The notes beneath the pieces are model-generated. The model was not told where the DNA came from and made no database searches. It saw only the letters and a list, made by a program, of their open reading frames with translations. Shown piece after piece: positions 43,610-53,932 of a stretch of DNA of 64,000 bases. Origin of the DNA: Acinetobacter pullicarnis (GTDB lineage: Bacteria > Pseudomonadota > Gammaproteobacteria > Pseudomonadales > Moraxellaceae); assembly GCF_006352475.1 (NCBI RefSeq), contig NZ_VCMZ01000001.1, positions 310,001 through 374,000 of the forward strand. The letters are read 5' to 3'. The translations under genes and the position numbers were made by a program. Numbering within the stretch: position 1 is the stretch's first letter; each line of letters begins with the position of its first letter.

Positions 43610-44557
43610 ATGCACAATTCAAACAAGATCGAACATTGCTCCTCAGGTGATTCTGCCCAAAGTATTCAACCGCCTTTACAGCAAGTGCCATTGCGTAGCG
43701 CTGTGATTGGTCGCGGAACGATTATTCAGCGTGCTTTGCCAAGTCGTTATAAGCGAATGATTGGTGCATGGTGCTTTTTAGATCATGCCGGGCCTGTGAC
43801 GTTTGCAACAGGCGATGGACTTGATGTTGGACCACATCCACATATGGGGTTACAGACATTTACCTGGATGATCGAGGGAACCATGATGCATGGTGATAGC
43901 CTGGGTCATAAGCAGCTGATCCGCCCGAAGCAAGTGAACTTAATGACGGCTGGTCACGGTATTTCGCACACGGAAGTTGCACCAGATACTGAAACACAGA
44001 TGCACTCGGTACAGCTCTGGATTGCTTTGCCAGATGATAAAAAAGACATGCCACCCCAGTTTGAGCACTATCCTGATCTACCTGTGGTGCAGCAAGATCA
44101 AATTGAATTTACTGTTTTAGTTGGAGACTTTTTGGGTACAACTTCACCAGTGCAAGTGCATAGCGAGTTATTGGGTGTCGATTTGAGCACTGAAGTGGAT
44201 ACGATTACCACACTGCCATTAAATCCTCACTTTGAATATGGGGTGTTGGTGTTACAGGGCAAGGCCAATATCAATGATCAGGTAATTGATGATCAGCATA
44301 TGTTATTGATCGAACCGGGTATGGCTGAAATTCGTTTGGAACTCCCAGCAAATACTCGTTTGATACTGGTGGGTGGTGTACCGTTCGAATCTCCGATTTT
44401 ATTGTGGTGGAATTTTGTTGGGCGTACTCAAGCTGAAATGGAGATTGCACGGCAGCAATGGGTCGATCACGATTCACGTTTTGGTGAGGTTGCTGACTAT
44501 GTTGGATCACGCTTGGTCGCACCTGTTTTACCTGAAAAAATGAGGGCGAGTAAATGA
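43610..44557 (+). CDS. Pirin-family protein
   Basis: 315 residues with a double cupin fold. The metal-binding set is in GPHPHMGLQTFTWMIEGTMM (His-x-His), followed by GHGISHTEV and a Glu in the HSVQLWIALP region. An SD (cagga) precedes the ATG. Pirins are iron-binding proteins; bacterial members act as quercetinases or redox-linked regulators, but the substrate here is unknown. The C-terminal region has GGVPFESPILLWWNFVGRT, a conserved pirin C-terminal motif. It stands alone and is followed by a terminator. Confidence 0.9.
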   Translation: MHNSNKIEHCSSGDSAQSIQPPLQQVPLRSAVIGRGTIIQRALPSRYKRMIGAWCFLDHAGPVTFATGDGLDVGPHPHMGLQTFTWMIEGTMMHGDSLGHKQLIRPKQVNLMTAGHGISHTEVAPDTETQMHSVQLWIALPDDKKDMPPQFEHYPDLPVVQQDQIEFTVLVGDFLGTTSPVQVHSELLGVDLSTEVDTITTLPLNPHFEYGVLVLQGKANINDQVIDDQHMLLIEPGMAEIRLELPANTRLILVGGVPFESPILLWWNFVGRTQAEMEIARQQWVDHDSRFGEVADYVGSRLVAPVLPEKMRASK

Positions 44558-44799
44558 GCATGATTGCTAGGCGTACACCAAAACTTTAGCTGCGTATTGG
44601 TCAGGTTCGGTTAAAAGTGGATCACATCAATATTTGATCGATAAATCTCATTCCTTTTAATTCACTATTTTAAATTCATGGATGTGTTGCTGCTTTCGAT
44701 GCGTGGTCTATGAGCAAGCTTAAGTAGTGTGATTCGTATTTTGATGGCTCTATAAAAAGATATTTAATAACAGTGTCTTGCCATGTATCAGCGACAAGA

Positions 44800-44837
44800 A
44801 AAAAAGCGTGTTCTTCATTTGGAGCAACACGCTTTTT
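44800..44837. terminator. Bidirectional terminator before the hydrolase gene
   Basis: AAAAAAGCGTGTT (44800-44812) pairs with AACACGCTTTTTT (44825-44837) around a 12-nt loop, with T tracts on both strands. The rest of the 399-bp gap 44558-44956 holds no gene I can support. Confidence 0.85.
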
Positions 44838-44956
44838 TAATAAAATGAGATACAAGTCAATGGTTCAAATGCTTTTTGTTGATATTTATTAAGTAGATGA
44901 GAAAACTTACTTAAGTAGCGATATGATAAGTGGGAAATGCGCCATAGGTTGTTCAA

Positions 44957-45604
44957 ATGTCATACCTTGCTCAAGGTTTAGAAAGTGCTGTGCAGTCAAA
45001 TCTGGATTTATTGTTTTTGCCGGGTGCATCGGGGCAAACTGAATTTTGGCAGCCCGTCGTGACAGCGCTAAGCGCATATCCTGCGAAACGTATCGTTGCT
45101 TATCCGAGCTTTGCCGGCTATCCAGCAGATCCCGAAGTGAACAGCTTTGAAAGCCTACAAGCGTATGTGATTGATCAAGTGACGGCACCAAGCGTATTGA
45201 TTGCACAGTCCATGGGCGGGATTTTTGCAGTGCAGGCGGCTTTACAAAAATCGCAGCAAATTAAAGGCTTGGTCTTGGTTGCGACCTCTGGTGGCATTGA
45301 TCTCAGTGCTTTTTCTGCCCAAGATTGGCGTGAGGAATATCAACAGGCTTTTGACTTGCCAGACTGGTTCGCGGTTACCAAAAGCCAAGGGGTTGCACAG
45401 GCATTAGCGCAAATCCGTTGCCCTGTATTACTGATTTGGGGGGATCAAGATCCTATCAGCCCAGTAACGGTAGGGCAATATTTAGCGCAACAACTGCACG
45501 ATGCACAGTTGCATATTGTTACAACGGGGGAGCATGACCTCGCCAAAGTGCATGCAACGCAGGTCAGTGCACTGATTGCTACTTTTTTGGAAACGATTGT
45601 TTGA
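44957..45604 (+). CDS. Alpha/beta-hydrolase
   Basis: 215 residues. LLFLPGASGQTEFW is the oxyanion-hole strand-turn. The nucleophile elbow is VLIAQSMGGIFA (Ser in Q-S-M-G), the acid residue lies in LLIWGDQDPISP and the catalytic His in TTGEHDLAKVH. This completes a Ser-Asp-His triad typical of esterases, lactonases and C-C hydrolases. No lid insertion is obvious and the substrate cannot be deduced. It has its own transcription unit between two intergenic gaps. Confidence 0.85.
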   Translation: MSYLAQGLESAVQSNLDLLFLPGASGQTEFWQPVVTALSAYPAKRIVAYPSFAGYPADPEVNSFESLQAYVIDQVTAPSVLIAQSMGGIFAVQAALQKSQQIKGLVLVATSGGIDLSAFSAQDWREEYQQAFDLPDWFAVTKSQGVAQALAQIRCPVLLIWGDQDPISPVTVGQYLAQQLHDAQLHIVTTGEHDLAKVHATQVSALIATFLETIV

Positions 45605-45806
45605 TTGAACACTCATACTCTTATTTGGTGTTTTAAGTCTGCGTGTATAGCGTGCTGATATCACGCTTTTATTTGACCTACTATTTTGTATTTAAATCAA
45701 TTTTTGTTTAACGCTTATTCATTTTTATACTGTTTTTTATTTTTAAAAATATTGATGAAAAAAGAGCGCCAGACTTAAAATTGCGATTCGGCCGAGGAGA
45801 GCTGCA

Positions 45807-46316
45807 ATGGGAATACCAACAAGAATACCGCTTTTGATCATGTTGCTATTGGCGCTATCCGGGTGCTCGTCCTCAGATCAACAAGATAAAAAGACAGAAG
45901 CCGCAGCCTCAGCGGTCGATGAGGGGGATGTGACTGCACATAATAAAAACCTAGAAGTTATCAGTGCTCGTTTTTATCAACTGTATCAACCATTTAAGTC
46001 ATCTGAGCCAGATGATCTTTCAGATTTTATTGCTGAATATGGAACTGAGTTTTTAACGCCTACGCTCGAAAAGAAATTGACGAAAGCATTGGCCTGTGAG
46101 AAGCAAAAAACCGCATGTAAATTAGAGCTTGATCCATTCTATGCATCTAAAAATCATCTGGTTTTGGAGGCAATTAAGCGGACTTCAAATAATCAGGTTC
46201 GAGTGCAGTTCGCAGATAAGGTAAATGTGATTTTAAGTTTTGAGTGTAAAGATAGCTGCCGGATTGATAATGTAATTTATGGCAAAAATGATGACTTACT
46301 CAGTCGCTTAAATTAA
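45807..46316 (+). CDS. Lipoprotein of unknown function
   Basis: 169 residues. The ATG at 45807 (SD gagga) is followed by a signal peptide with lipobox LALSGCSSS. The mature part is soluble and contains four Cys in two close pairs (ALACEKQKTACKLELD and FECKDSCRIDN), which could form disulfides in the periplasm. I recognise no family. The next gene, 35 bp downstream, also encodes a small Cys-containing lipoprotein, so the two may form an operon. Confidence 0.78.
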   Translation: MGIPTRIPLLIMLLLALSGCSSSDQQDKKTEAAASAVDEGDVTAHNKNLEVISARFYQLYQPFKSSEPDDLSDFIAEYGTEFLTPTLEKKLTKALACEKQKTACKLELDPFYASKNHLVLEAIKRTSNNQVRVQFADKVNVILSFECKDSCRIDNVIYGKNDDLLSRLN

Positions 46317-46351
46317 GCTAACGCAATCCGCTTGTGGAAATAATCTAAATC

Positions 46352-46699
46352 ATGTTGAACATCAAATTTTTCGCTGTGGTTCTCACAGCACTCGCTTTAA
46401 CTGGGTGTGATGCATCTAAGCAAAATGAAATCAAACAAAGCGCATCTGCTGCAATAGAAAGTTGTAAGCATTTGAAAATTGATCAACTGATTGGTTTTGA
46501 TGAACAAGCAGAAACACCGCAGTGTAAGTCCGTCAATGAGTTTAACTTGGTTGCATTTAAGTGTGAGGTTTCAAAACATGCTTTTGGTGTCGCAAACGAT
46601 GCAGCTCATATTGAAAACGAAGCGCATTCTATTTTTGCCTATACATCGGAGGCAGCTTGTCGCCAAGGGCTTGAAGCCCATGATGGCAACGGACCTTAA
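46352..46699 (+). CDS. Small lipoprotein of unknown function
   Basis: 115 residues, MLNIKFFAVVLTALALTGCD with lipobox LTGC. The mature chain has further Cys at ESCKHL, PQCKSV, FKCEVS and AACRQG, suggesting disulfides. No family recognised. It lies 35 bp after the lipoprotein above and converges with the DyP peroxidase gene. Confidence 0.75.
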   Translation: MLNIKFFAVVLTALALTGCDASKQNEIKQSASAAIESCKHLKIDQLIGFDEQAETPQCKSVNEFNLVAFKCEVSKHAFGVANDAAHIENEAHSIFAYTSEAACRQGLEAHDGNGP

Positions 46700-46739
46700 A
46701 GAAAATTCGCTGTATTTAGACGGTACTGTATTTAGATGT

Positions 46740-46765
46740 CGCTGTATTCGTAAGTGAATACAGCG
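46740..46765. terminator. Hairpin between convergent lipoprotein and DyP genes
   Basis: CGCTGTATTC (46740-46749) pairs perfectly with GAATACAGCG (46756-46765). The T tract is weak on both sides, so terminator function is probable rather than certain. Confidence 0.5.
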
Positions 46766-46777
46766 AGTTTGGTTAAC

Positions 46778-47698
46778 TCAAGATGCTAAGACTTGATCTA
46801 GTAATTCGCTGCTTGGTGCAAAATAGTAAGCACCATCCACTGCAGTCACAAAGTGTAGTAAGCGGTCATGAATGCCATCACCCGTTGTACCAAACATATG
46901 TTGTAGCATTTGATCAATGATTGCTAAGTCGTTGGTATAAGCAATAAAAAACAGCCCTTGTTCACCTTGACCATCACCATAGGGGAGCGAGTGTCTAAGG
47001 ATTTCTTGTTCTTCACCCGCATCATCTTCAATCACCACCCGAGCAATATGTGCATTTTTCGGCTTAACTTCATCTGTCATTTCAATACTTTCAAGTTTTG
47101 AGCGGCCAATGACATTTTCTTGCGCATCGACTTTTAATTTTTTCCATTTTGCTAAGTCATGGACATAACGTTGGGCAAAGACAAAAGCGCCGGTAGCAAA
47201 AATACCTGCATCGTCACCAAGCAAGGCTGTTTCTGCACGATCATCAGGGAATTGCGGGTTTTCAGTACCATCTATAAAGCCGGTTAGATCACGGCCATCC
47301 AAATAACGGAAGCAAACTCGTTCATCGAGGAGCTCCACCTGATCTTGGATGCCATCAAAAAAACATTGGCTCAGTGCAAAACACAGGTCTGCACGTGCGC
47401 TAGCGATGTGGATCAACACATCGGCAGGCGTGACTGGCATTGTAAAGCTGCCCTGAATATTTTCTAATTGCTTGAATCCATTTGGTGTTTCTGAGTGGAG
47501 TTGCGCCCAAAGTTGTGGTCCAAAGGCAATCGCAGTTTTAACTTCAGCATCTGGGTGTTGAGTGATTAAACGTGCTTGTGTGCTGAGTAGATCGGTTATT
47601 TTTTCTTTGAGGCGCTCAATCGGTAAATGCTTTAAGTTTAAAACGATGAAACGCGCATGCGTGGAAGGTAAAGGCAAAATTACAGATTGGGCGGTCAT
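46778..47698 (-). CDS. DyP-type haem peroxidase
   Basis: About 306 residues. The family signature GFIDGTENP (the G-x-x-D-G motif with the distal Asp) is present. The proximal haem His is probably in the AHIARVV segment, and ILRHSLPYGDGQGEQGLFFI supplies the conserved Arg and the GLFFIAY strand. DyP peroxidases use hydrogen peroxide to oxidise dyes, lignin units or haem-related substrates, and some are encapsulin cargo. ATG at 47698 is chosen for its SD (gaggag); the M six codons upstream lacks one. No encapsulin gene is adjacent. Confidence 0.92.
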   Translation of the reverse strand: MTAQSVILPLPSTHARFIVLNLKHLPIERLKEKITDLLSTQARLITQHPDAEVKTAIAFGPQLWAQLHSETPNGFKQLENIQGSFTMPVTPADVLIHIASARADLCFALSQCFFDGIQDQVELLDERVCFRYLDGRDLTGFIDGTENPQFPDDRAETALLGDDAGIFATGAFVFAQRYVHDLAKWKKLKVDAQENVIGRSKLESIEMTDEVKPKNAHIARVVIEDDAGEEQEILRHSLPYGDGQGEQGLFFIAYTNDLAIIDQMLQHMFGTTGDGIHDRLLHFVTAVDGAYYFAPSSELLDQVLAS

Positions 47699-47853
47699 TT
47701 TAAAATGGCTCCTCAATTAGGATGACAATGGTTTTATTTCTACTGTTATGCATAGAATCATAGGGTTTAATTTGTGGAAAGTCATTAAATCAGTGTAAAC
47801 CAACAAAATAAATGCAGTTATACTGTGAATATTATTATCTTTCTTTGTTCTTT

Positions 47854-48477
47854 ATGTCTTTTCAAATGTGGTTGGCATTTATGTTGGCGTGTTGGCTGAT
47901 TAGTGTCTCGCCAGGTGCGGGTGCAATCGCATCAATGTCAAGTGGTCTTAATGAGGGTATGCCACGTGCCTATTGGAATATTCTAGGTTTACAGTTGGCA
48001 CTGGTCGTGCAAGTGGGCATTGTCGCGGCAGGGGTTGGGGTATTGTTTGCAACCACACCGTGGGCATTTCAGTTGATTAAGTGGTTTGGGGTTATATATT
48101 TACTGTATTTGGCCTATCAACAGTGGTCTGCACCAGTACAAAATATTCAGATTCAACAGTCGCAACAGAGCAGTGCGTTCAAAATCATGTTACGCGGATT
48201 TATTGTCAATATGAGTAATCCTAAAGCGATTATTTTTTTATTGGCAGTCTTACCGCAGTTCCTTGATTGGTCTAAACCGCGTTGGATTCAATACGGGCAA
48301 ATGACCATCACCATGGTGGTGGTGGATGTTCTGGTGATGTCGGTTTATTCAGGTTTGGCTGCCAAGGTTTTAAGCTTACTTAAAACCCCGAAACAACAGC
48401 GCTATTTGAATCGCAGTTTTGCGGTGCTATTTAGTTGCGCTGCGCTGGTGCTAAGTATGGTGCATCAAGCCACTTAA
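47854..48477 (+). CDS. LysE/RhtB-family exporter
   Basis: About 207 residues beginning MSFQMWLAFMLACWLISVSP-GAGA, with the family's SPGPG-like motif as SPGAGAIASMSSGL, six membrane segments and MSNPKAIIFLLAVLPQF. It is closest in style to RhtB-type homoserine/threonine exporters, but the substrate is unproven. In-frame codons upstream of 47854 are AT-rich and unlikely to be translated. It converges with znuB (10-bp gap). Confidence 0.83.
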   Translation: MSFQMWLAFMLACWLISVSPGAGAIASMSSGLNEGMPRAYWNILGLQLALVVQVGIVAAGVGVLFATTPWAFQLIKWFGVIYLLYLAYQQWSAPVQNIQIQQSQQSSAFKIMLRGFIVNMSNPKAIIFLLAVLPQFLDWSKPRWIQYGQMTITMVVVDVLVMSVYSGLAAKVLSLLKTPKQQRYLNRSFAVLFSCAALVLSMVHQAT

Positions 48478-48487
48478 GCAACTTTAC

Positions 48488-49291
48488 TTAAGTTGCGATG
48501 TGTTTGATTTTTTGAATAGCAAAGACCACCGCAAAAAGCAGAGCCATACACAGGACAATACTTAGCCCACTAGAAATATTAATTGCAGCACTTGACCAAA
48601 GGCCGATGGTAATTGCCAGTTGGGCCACAACAAATGTGATCAAAATCATTTGCTTTGGTGAGTGCGCCAAAAGACGTGCGGTAAGTGCAGGAATCACCAG
48701 TAAGGCACCCATCAATAGCGAGCCAACAGCGCGCAAGGCCAAGACGGTAAATAAAGCTAAAAGTAGCATAAAAATCAAACGTTGCGCTGCTGCATTGACG
48801 CCTTCGCTAATTGCGATATCTGGATCAATTGCCACTTGAATTTGGGCTCTCCAAAACTTGAATAGCACCAACAGGGCTAGGCCAATCACCAAGGCAAAAA
48901 CCGGCAAGTCTGCCCATTCAATATTGAGTAAGTCACCAAATAAGTAACTGAGCAGTTCTGGTCTAAGGCTAGGAATATGCTGAATAAACAGCAAGCCTGC
49001 ACAAAGCAAAGTAGATGAGCATAGCGCCAAGAGTGCGTCATTGGGCAGGCGCGGGTCATGTAGAACCCATAAGATACCAACCAAAAGTAGGGCTAAAAAA
49101 GCCACGCCAATCCACATGGGCAGACTGAGTGCGGCCGCAAGCGCAACCCCCAGTAAAGTGCCATGCGCCATGGTGTCTGCAAAAAAGGACATTCGACGCC
49201 ACAACATTAAGCAACCGAGTGGTGCAGTCAGAAAAACCAATAAACTGCCCATTAACCATGCAGGTAATAATAGTGCTAACCAATCCATCAT
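48488..49291 (-). CDS. znuB: Zinc ABC transporter permease ZnuB
   Basis: 267 residues with about eight membrane helices. LMLWRRMSFFADTMAHGTLL-GVAL is the ABC-3 family signature near the N-terminus, and VGSLLMGALLVIPALTARLL the conserved C-terminal coupling region. Together with ZnuA and ZnuC it imports zinc across the inner membrane under zinc shortage. It lies 3 bp after znuC in the zur-znuCB operon. Confidence 0.92.
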   Translation of the reverse strand: MMDWLALLLPAWLMGSLLVFLTAPLGCLMLWRRMSFFADTMAHGTLLGVALAAALSLPMWIGVAFLALLLVGILWVLHDPRLPNDALLALCSSTLLCAGLLFIQHIPSLRPELLSYLFGDLLNIEWADLPVFALVIGLALLVLFKFWRAQIQVAIDPDIAISEGVNAAAQRLIFMLLLALFTVLALRAVGSLLMGALLVIPALTARLLAHSPKQMILITFVVAQLAITIGLWSSAAINISSGLSIVLCMALLFAVVFAIQKIKHIAT

Positions 49292-49294
49292 GGT

Positions 49295-50083
49295 TTAAAT
49301 TTCCGGCTCTGGGTGAATGTGTGGGCGTGCATCATGCTGACAAGGCACAGCACTGTCACCGTGTGCACAATGATCATGGTGATGTTGGTAAAAAGCACGC
49401 TGATTGCCAAACAGTGCCAAATATGCAGGATCTTGTTGGATGTGTTCTGGTAGACCACTGCAACAGATATGTTTATTTAGACAAACCACACGCTGTGTTC
49501 CTTGCATCACCCATTGTAGATCATGCGACACAATCAGAATGGCGCAGCCATAACGTTCAGGCAGGCTACGCACATAAGCATAAAGTTCTGCTTCAGATTG
49601 GATATCAAGGCCTTGCATGGGTTCATCAAGAACCAAAATGTCCGGTTGTCGAAGCAGGGCACGTGCCAGTAAGGTACGTTGGCGTTCACCACCAGAAAGC
49701 TGCTGAACCTTGGCATCTTTTAATTTGCCAATGCCAGTATCTCGAATAATTTCTGCTTTGATGGCGGGGTCGCATTGTTCCAGATTGAGTAAATCTTTTA
49801 CTCTTAACGGCAGACTATGTGAAGGATTGAATTTCTGTGGTACATAGGCCATTTTAAGTTTTTTATTTTTAATGATTTGGCCAGAACTGGGCTGAGTAAT
49901 GCCCAAGATGACTTTTATTAAGGTGGATTTGCCTGCCCCGTTGGGGCCAATGAGCGTGATGATTTCATTTTTTTGTAATGAAAAATCAATATTTTTGATG
50001 ATGTCTCGCTCATCAATACGCACACTGATCTGTTTGAGTTCAATGAGCGCTGGGCTTAGCTGTTTTGAGTGCACTGCTGACAA
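49295..50083 (-). CDS. znuC: Zinc ABC transporter ATPase ZnuC, with His-rich tail
   Basis: About 262 residues. Walker A LIGPNGAGKSTLIKVI, signature VQQLSGGERQRTLLARALL, Walker B DILVLDEPMQGLD and switch His in ILIVSHDLQW define the ABC ATPase. The last 30 residues are His-rich (YQHHHDHCAHGD, CQHDARPHIHPEPEI) and could bind zinc. The start is uncertain: TTG at 50083 or GTG at 50074; the frame overlaps the zur 3' end. It is in the operon zur-znuC-znuB. Confidence 0.92.
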   Translation of the reverse strand: MSAVHSKQLSPALIELKQISVRIDERDIIKNIDFSLQKNEIITLIGPNGAGKSTLIKVILGITQPSSGQIIKNKKLKMAYVPQKFNPSHSLPLRVKDLLNLEQCDPAIKAEIIRDTGIGKLKDAKVQQLSGGERQRTLLARALLRQPDILVLDEPMQGLDIQSEAELYAYVRSLPERYGCAILIVSHDLQWVMQGTQRVVCLNKHICCSGLPEHIQQDPAYLALFGNQRAFYQHHHDHCAHGDSAVPCQHDARPHIHPEPEI

Positions 50084-50553
50084 ATTCCTGATATTTCAAT
50101 AATACGGTGATGTGCATTGAAATGATCAGAATCTGCAAGCTGATCAAGCTGTTGAATTAGGCCTGGCGCTGAAGCTTCTTTGACAACACGACACTGCGTA
50201 CAAATTAAGAAGGCTGCTTGGTGTCCCGCACGCGGATGACAACAAGGAATGTAGGCATTAATAGAGGTTAGACGATGGATCAAGCCTTTTTCTAATAGAA
50301 AATCTAAGGTGCGATATACCGTTGGGGGGGCTGCTGGTCGTTCAGATGCACTTTTGAGTTTGGACAAAAGATCATAAGCACCGACAGGTCCAGCTGAATT
50401 TAGAATAAGTTCCAATACTTCTTTACGCAGTGGGGTGAGTCTAGCGCCAGCAATTGCGCACAGTTGTTCAGCTTCTATAAGGCGAGTTTCAGTATCATGA
50501 TGATCATGCACACCATGCAATGTCTCGTGATGTTCATGTGAACATGCGTGCAT
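50056..50553 (-). CDS. zur: Zinc uptake regulator Zur (Fur family)
   Basis: About 165 residues from the ATG at 50553 (SD gagg). A His-rich N-terminal extension (MHACSHEHHETLHGVHDHHD) is followed by the winged helix-turn-helix (ARLTPLRKEVLELILNSAGP, PPTVYRTLDFLLEKGL). The C-terminal domain has the structural zinc Cys pairs (LICTQCRV and GICQQC). With zinc bound it represses znu genes. It is divergent from znuA over a perfect Zur-box-like palindrome. Confidence 0.93.
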   Translation of the reverse strand: MHACSHEHHETLHGVHDHHDTETRLIEAEQLCAIAGARLTPLRKEVLELILNSAGPVGAYDLLSKLKSASERPAAPPTVYRTLDFLLEKGLIHRLTSINAYIPCCHPRAGHQAAFLICTQCRVVKEASAPGLIQQLDQLADSDHFNAHHRIIEISGICQQCTQNS

Positions 50554-50647
50554 TTCAGACCTCAAAGATTTAAACCAGGAAATAATATTTCAAATATTAA
50601 CATGAAGCGAACTTATCTTGCGATGAGCGTAGGTGTTTTTCAACTTT

Positions 50648-50662
50648 TGTTATACTATAACA
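50648..50662. promoter_or_regulatory. Zur box
   Basis: TGTTATA-C-TATAACA is a perfect palindrome between zur and znuA, matching the ATGTTATA-type core of gamma-proteobacterial Zur sites. It overlaps the likely znuA promoter (TATACT at 50651). Confidence 0.85.
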
Positions 50663-50688
50663 TAAAATTTATTATGGTGCCTTTGATC

Positions 50689-51531
50689 ATGTTACGCTGT
50701 GCTGTGCTGTTTCTAAGTCTGTTTTGGTTTGTCCCTGCTTGGGCACAAGGCAAACTGCTGGTATCCACTCATCCTATATACTTGATTGCTAAAGAGATCA
50801 CTAAAGGGGTTGAAGAGCCTGAGCTACTTTTAAAAAATCAGACCGGACATGATGTGCAATTAACTCCAGCCAATCGTAAGTCGATTCAGAGTGCTGAGCT
50901 GATTATTTGGGTGGGTAAAGAACACGAAGCACCACTTGAAAAGTTACTCCACAATCAAAATAAAGCGATTTCAATTTTAAATTCAGGCATTATTCAAGCC
51001 TTACCTTTGCGTAACACCCGTGGTGCCGCACTCAAAAATACGGTTGATACCCATGTTTGGTTGGACCCCAATAATGCAGTGCGAATCGGCTTTTTTATTG
51101 CAGCATTACGGTCACAGCAACATCCTGAAAATAAAGCGCTCTATTGGGATAATGCAAGAAAGTTTGCCAAAGAAATGTTGTTGGTATCTAAACAATTTAA
51201 TGCGACAAGCAATGCAAAACCTTATTGGGCTTTCCATGATGCCTATCAATATTTAGAACGGCCGCTAAACCTTAAATTTGCGGGTGCATTAACCGATGAT
51301 CCGCATGTTGCTGTAACACTTGGTCAAATTAAGTACCTCAATGACACTCGACCCTATACCAAAATGTGTTTGTTGGCTGAGTCAAATGCCAGTCCAAGTC
51401 AGTATCAAAAACTGGGTCAGATTGCATTTCAAAAGGTGGATGAAAATTTATCTGAACAGCAGCGGTTTGTTGGGGCTTGGAAACAGTTGGCTCAAGAAAC
51501 ACAGCGTTGTGTGAGCGATGCACGAAAATAA
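50689..51531 (+). CDS. znuA: Zinc ABC transporter substrate-binding protein ZnuA
   Basis: 280 residues from the ATG at 50689, which opens a signal peptide MLRCAVLFLSLFWFVPAWAQ. ATG at 50674 is the alternative; earlier in-frame ATGs lie upstream of the Zur box. Zinc ligands are expected at STHPIYLI, THVWLDPNN and AFHDAYQYLE, as in the cluster A-I binding proteins. The long His/Asp-rich loop found in many ZnuA proteins is missing. It is divergent from zur-znuCB and shares the Zur box. Confidence 0.9.
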   Translation: MLRCAVLFLSLFWFVPAWAQGKLLVSTHPIYLIAKEITKGVEEPELLLKNQTGHDVQLTPANRKSIQSAELIIWVGKEHEAPLEKLLHNQNKAISILNSGIIQALPLRNTRGAALKNTVDTHVWLDPNNAVRIGFFIAALRSQQHPENKALYWDNARKFAKEMLLVSKQFNATSNAKPYWAFHDAYQYLERPLNLKFAGALTDDPHVAVTLGQIKYLNDTRPYTKMCLLAESNASPSQYQKLGQIAFQKVDENLSEQQRFVGAWKQLAQETQRCVSDARK

Positions 51532-51611
51532 GGGCAACGACTGCACAAAAAATTATGCTTGTTAAAAGCGGTGCAACTATTGAAAAAAACTCGACTAAGG
51601 TCGGGAAATGA

Positions 51612-51640
51612 TTGCATGTTTAGGGGGGGAACTCTATAAT
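51612..51640 (+). promoter_or_regulatory. Probable sigma-70 promoter of the atp operon
   Basis: TTGCAT (51612-51617) and a perfect TATAAT (51635-51640) are separated by 17 bp, 64 bp upstream of atpI. No other gene start lies between. Confidence 0.75.
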
Positions 51641-51703
51641 GCCTGCGATTAAAACGATCATCAGCTAAACTTGTCAAGCATTTATGCTGTAAGTGGATAA
51701 AAA

Positions 51704-52102
51704 ATGAGCCGACCTAGTCGCTTGATTGACCGACGATTAGCGAAAGCTTTGGTCTTATTGCAAGCATTTATGATTCCAGTTTCAGCCTTAATTGCATGGA
51801 TGGTTAAAGATTCAACTGCAGCAATCAGTGCCGCACTCGGTGCATTGGTCTGTTGGCTAGCAAGTTGTTATTTTTCCTGGCAGTCGTTTCGCGCCGCGGG
51901 TGCAAAGGCATCGCAGCAAATACTGTCGAATATGTATCGAGGCATGCTGGGGAAGTTTGCCATTGTGATCGTTGGATTTATTTTAATTTTAAACAATGTT
52001 GAGCCTTTAGCACCAGTGGCATTGTTTTGTGGCTTTATTCTCGTACAAACCATGTCTTGGATTGCACCGTATTGCATCTCTCGACTACAACAACGAGTTT
52101 GA
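51704..52102 (+). CDS. atpI: ATP synthase subunit I
   Basis: 132 residues with four membrane segments, starting MSRPSRLIDRRLAKALVLLQ. AtpI is a non-essential protein that helps assemble the c-ring. It is the first gene of the atp operon, with about 107 bp before atpB. Low conservation is usual for this subunit; its position and membrane pattern make the call. Confidence 0.85.
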   Translation: MSRPSRLIDRRLAKALVLLQAFMIPVSALIAWMVKDSTAAISAALGALVCWLASCYFSWQSFRAAGAKASQQILSNMYRGMLGKFAIVIVGFILILNNVEPLAPVALFCGFILVQTMSWIAPYCISRLQQRV

Positions 52103-52197
52103 GTACAGCAGAAATTGAAAGATTTTTTTTATGGGGATTGACGGAATATCATGCATAAAATGACATTCGTTACCTCCAGTTTAGTATTTGACATTGA

Positions 52198-53082
<885 letters not shown>

Positions 53083-53157
53083 TTTTACGGCCTAACGGCG
53101 ATTGGGTCGTTATGCTTAAGTTCACTTTTTTTTAATTGGTATATACCTAACCTCTGA

Positions 53158-53412
<255 letters not shown>

Positions 53413-53450
53413 TCAGCTTAATTCCTAAATTAAACTATTGAGGAATAGCA

Positions 53451-53921
53451 ATGAATATTAACCTCACATTGATTGGCCAAGCGATTGCGTTTGCGGTTTT
53501 TGTCGCATTCTGCATGAAGTTTGTATGGCCACCACTAATCAATGCGATTAGTGAACGTCAGCGTCGTATTGCTGATGGCTTAAATGCTGCAGAAAAAGCG
53601 AAAGCTGATCTTGCTGATGCGCAAGCACAAGTTAAGCAAGAAATCGATGCGGCAAAAGCACAAGCGGCTCAATTGATCGAACAAGCGAACCGTCGTGGAG
53701 CACAATTGGTAGAAGAAGCACGCACTCAAGCATCTGCTGAAGGTGAGCGCATCCGTCAACAAGCGAAAGAAGCTGTTGACCTCGAAATCAATACTGCTCG
53801 TGAAGAACTCCGTCAACAAGTTGCTGCACTTGCAGTGATTGGTGCAGAGAAAATTCTAAACCAACAAGTTGATGAAGCTGCACACAATGCAATGCTCACT
53901 CAGCTGGCTGCTAAACTTTAA
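53451..53921 (+). CDS. atpF: ATP synthase F0 subunit b
   Basis: 156 residues. One N-terminal membrane helix ([20 protein letters not shown]) is followed by a long Ala/Gln/Glu-rich coiled coil that dimerises as the peripheral stalk and holds F1 against rotation. Length matches the E. coli subunit. Confidence 0.96.
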   Translation: MNINLTLIGQAIAFAVFVAFCMKFVWPPLINAISERQRRIADGLNAAEKAKADLADAQAQVKQEIDAAKAQAAQLIEQANRRGAQLVEEARTQASAEGERIRQQAKEAVDLEINTAREELRQQVAALAVIGAEKILNQQVDEAAHNAMLTQLAAKL

Positions 53922-53932
53922 GCGAGGCAAAT

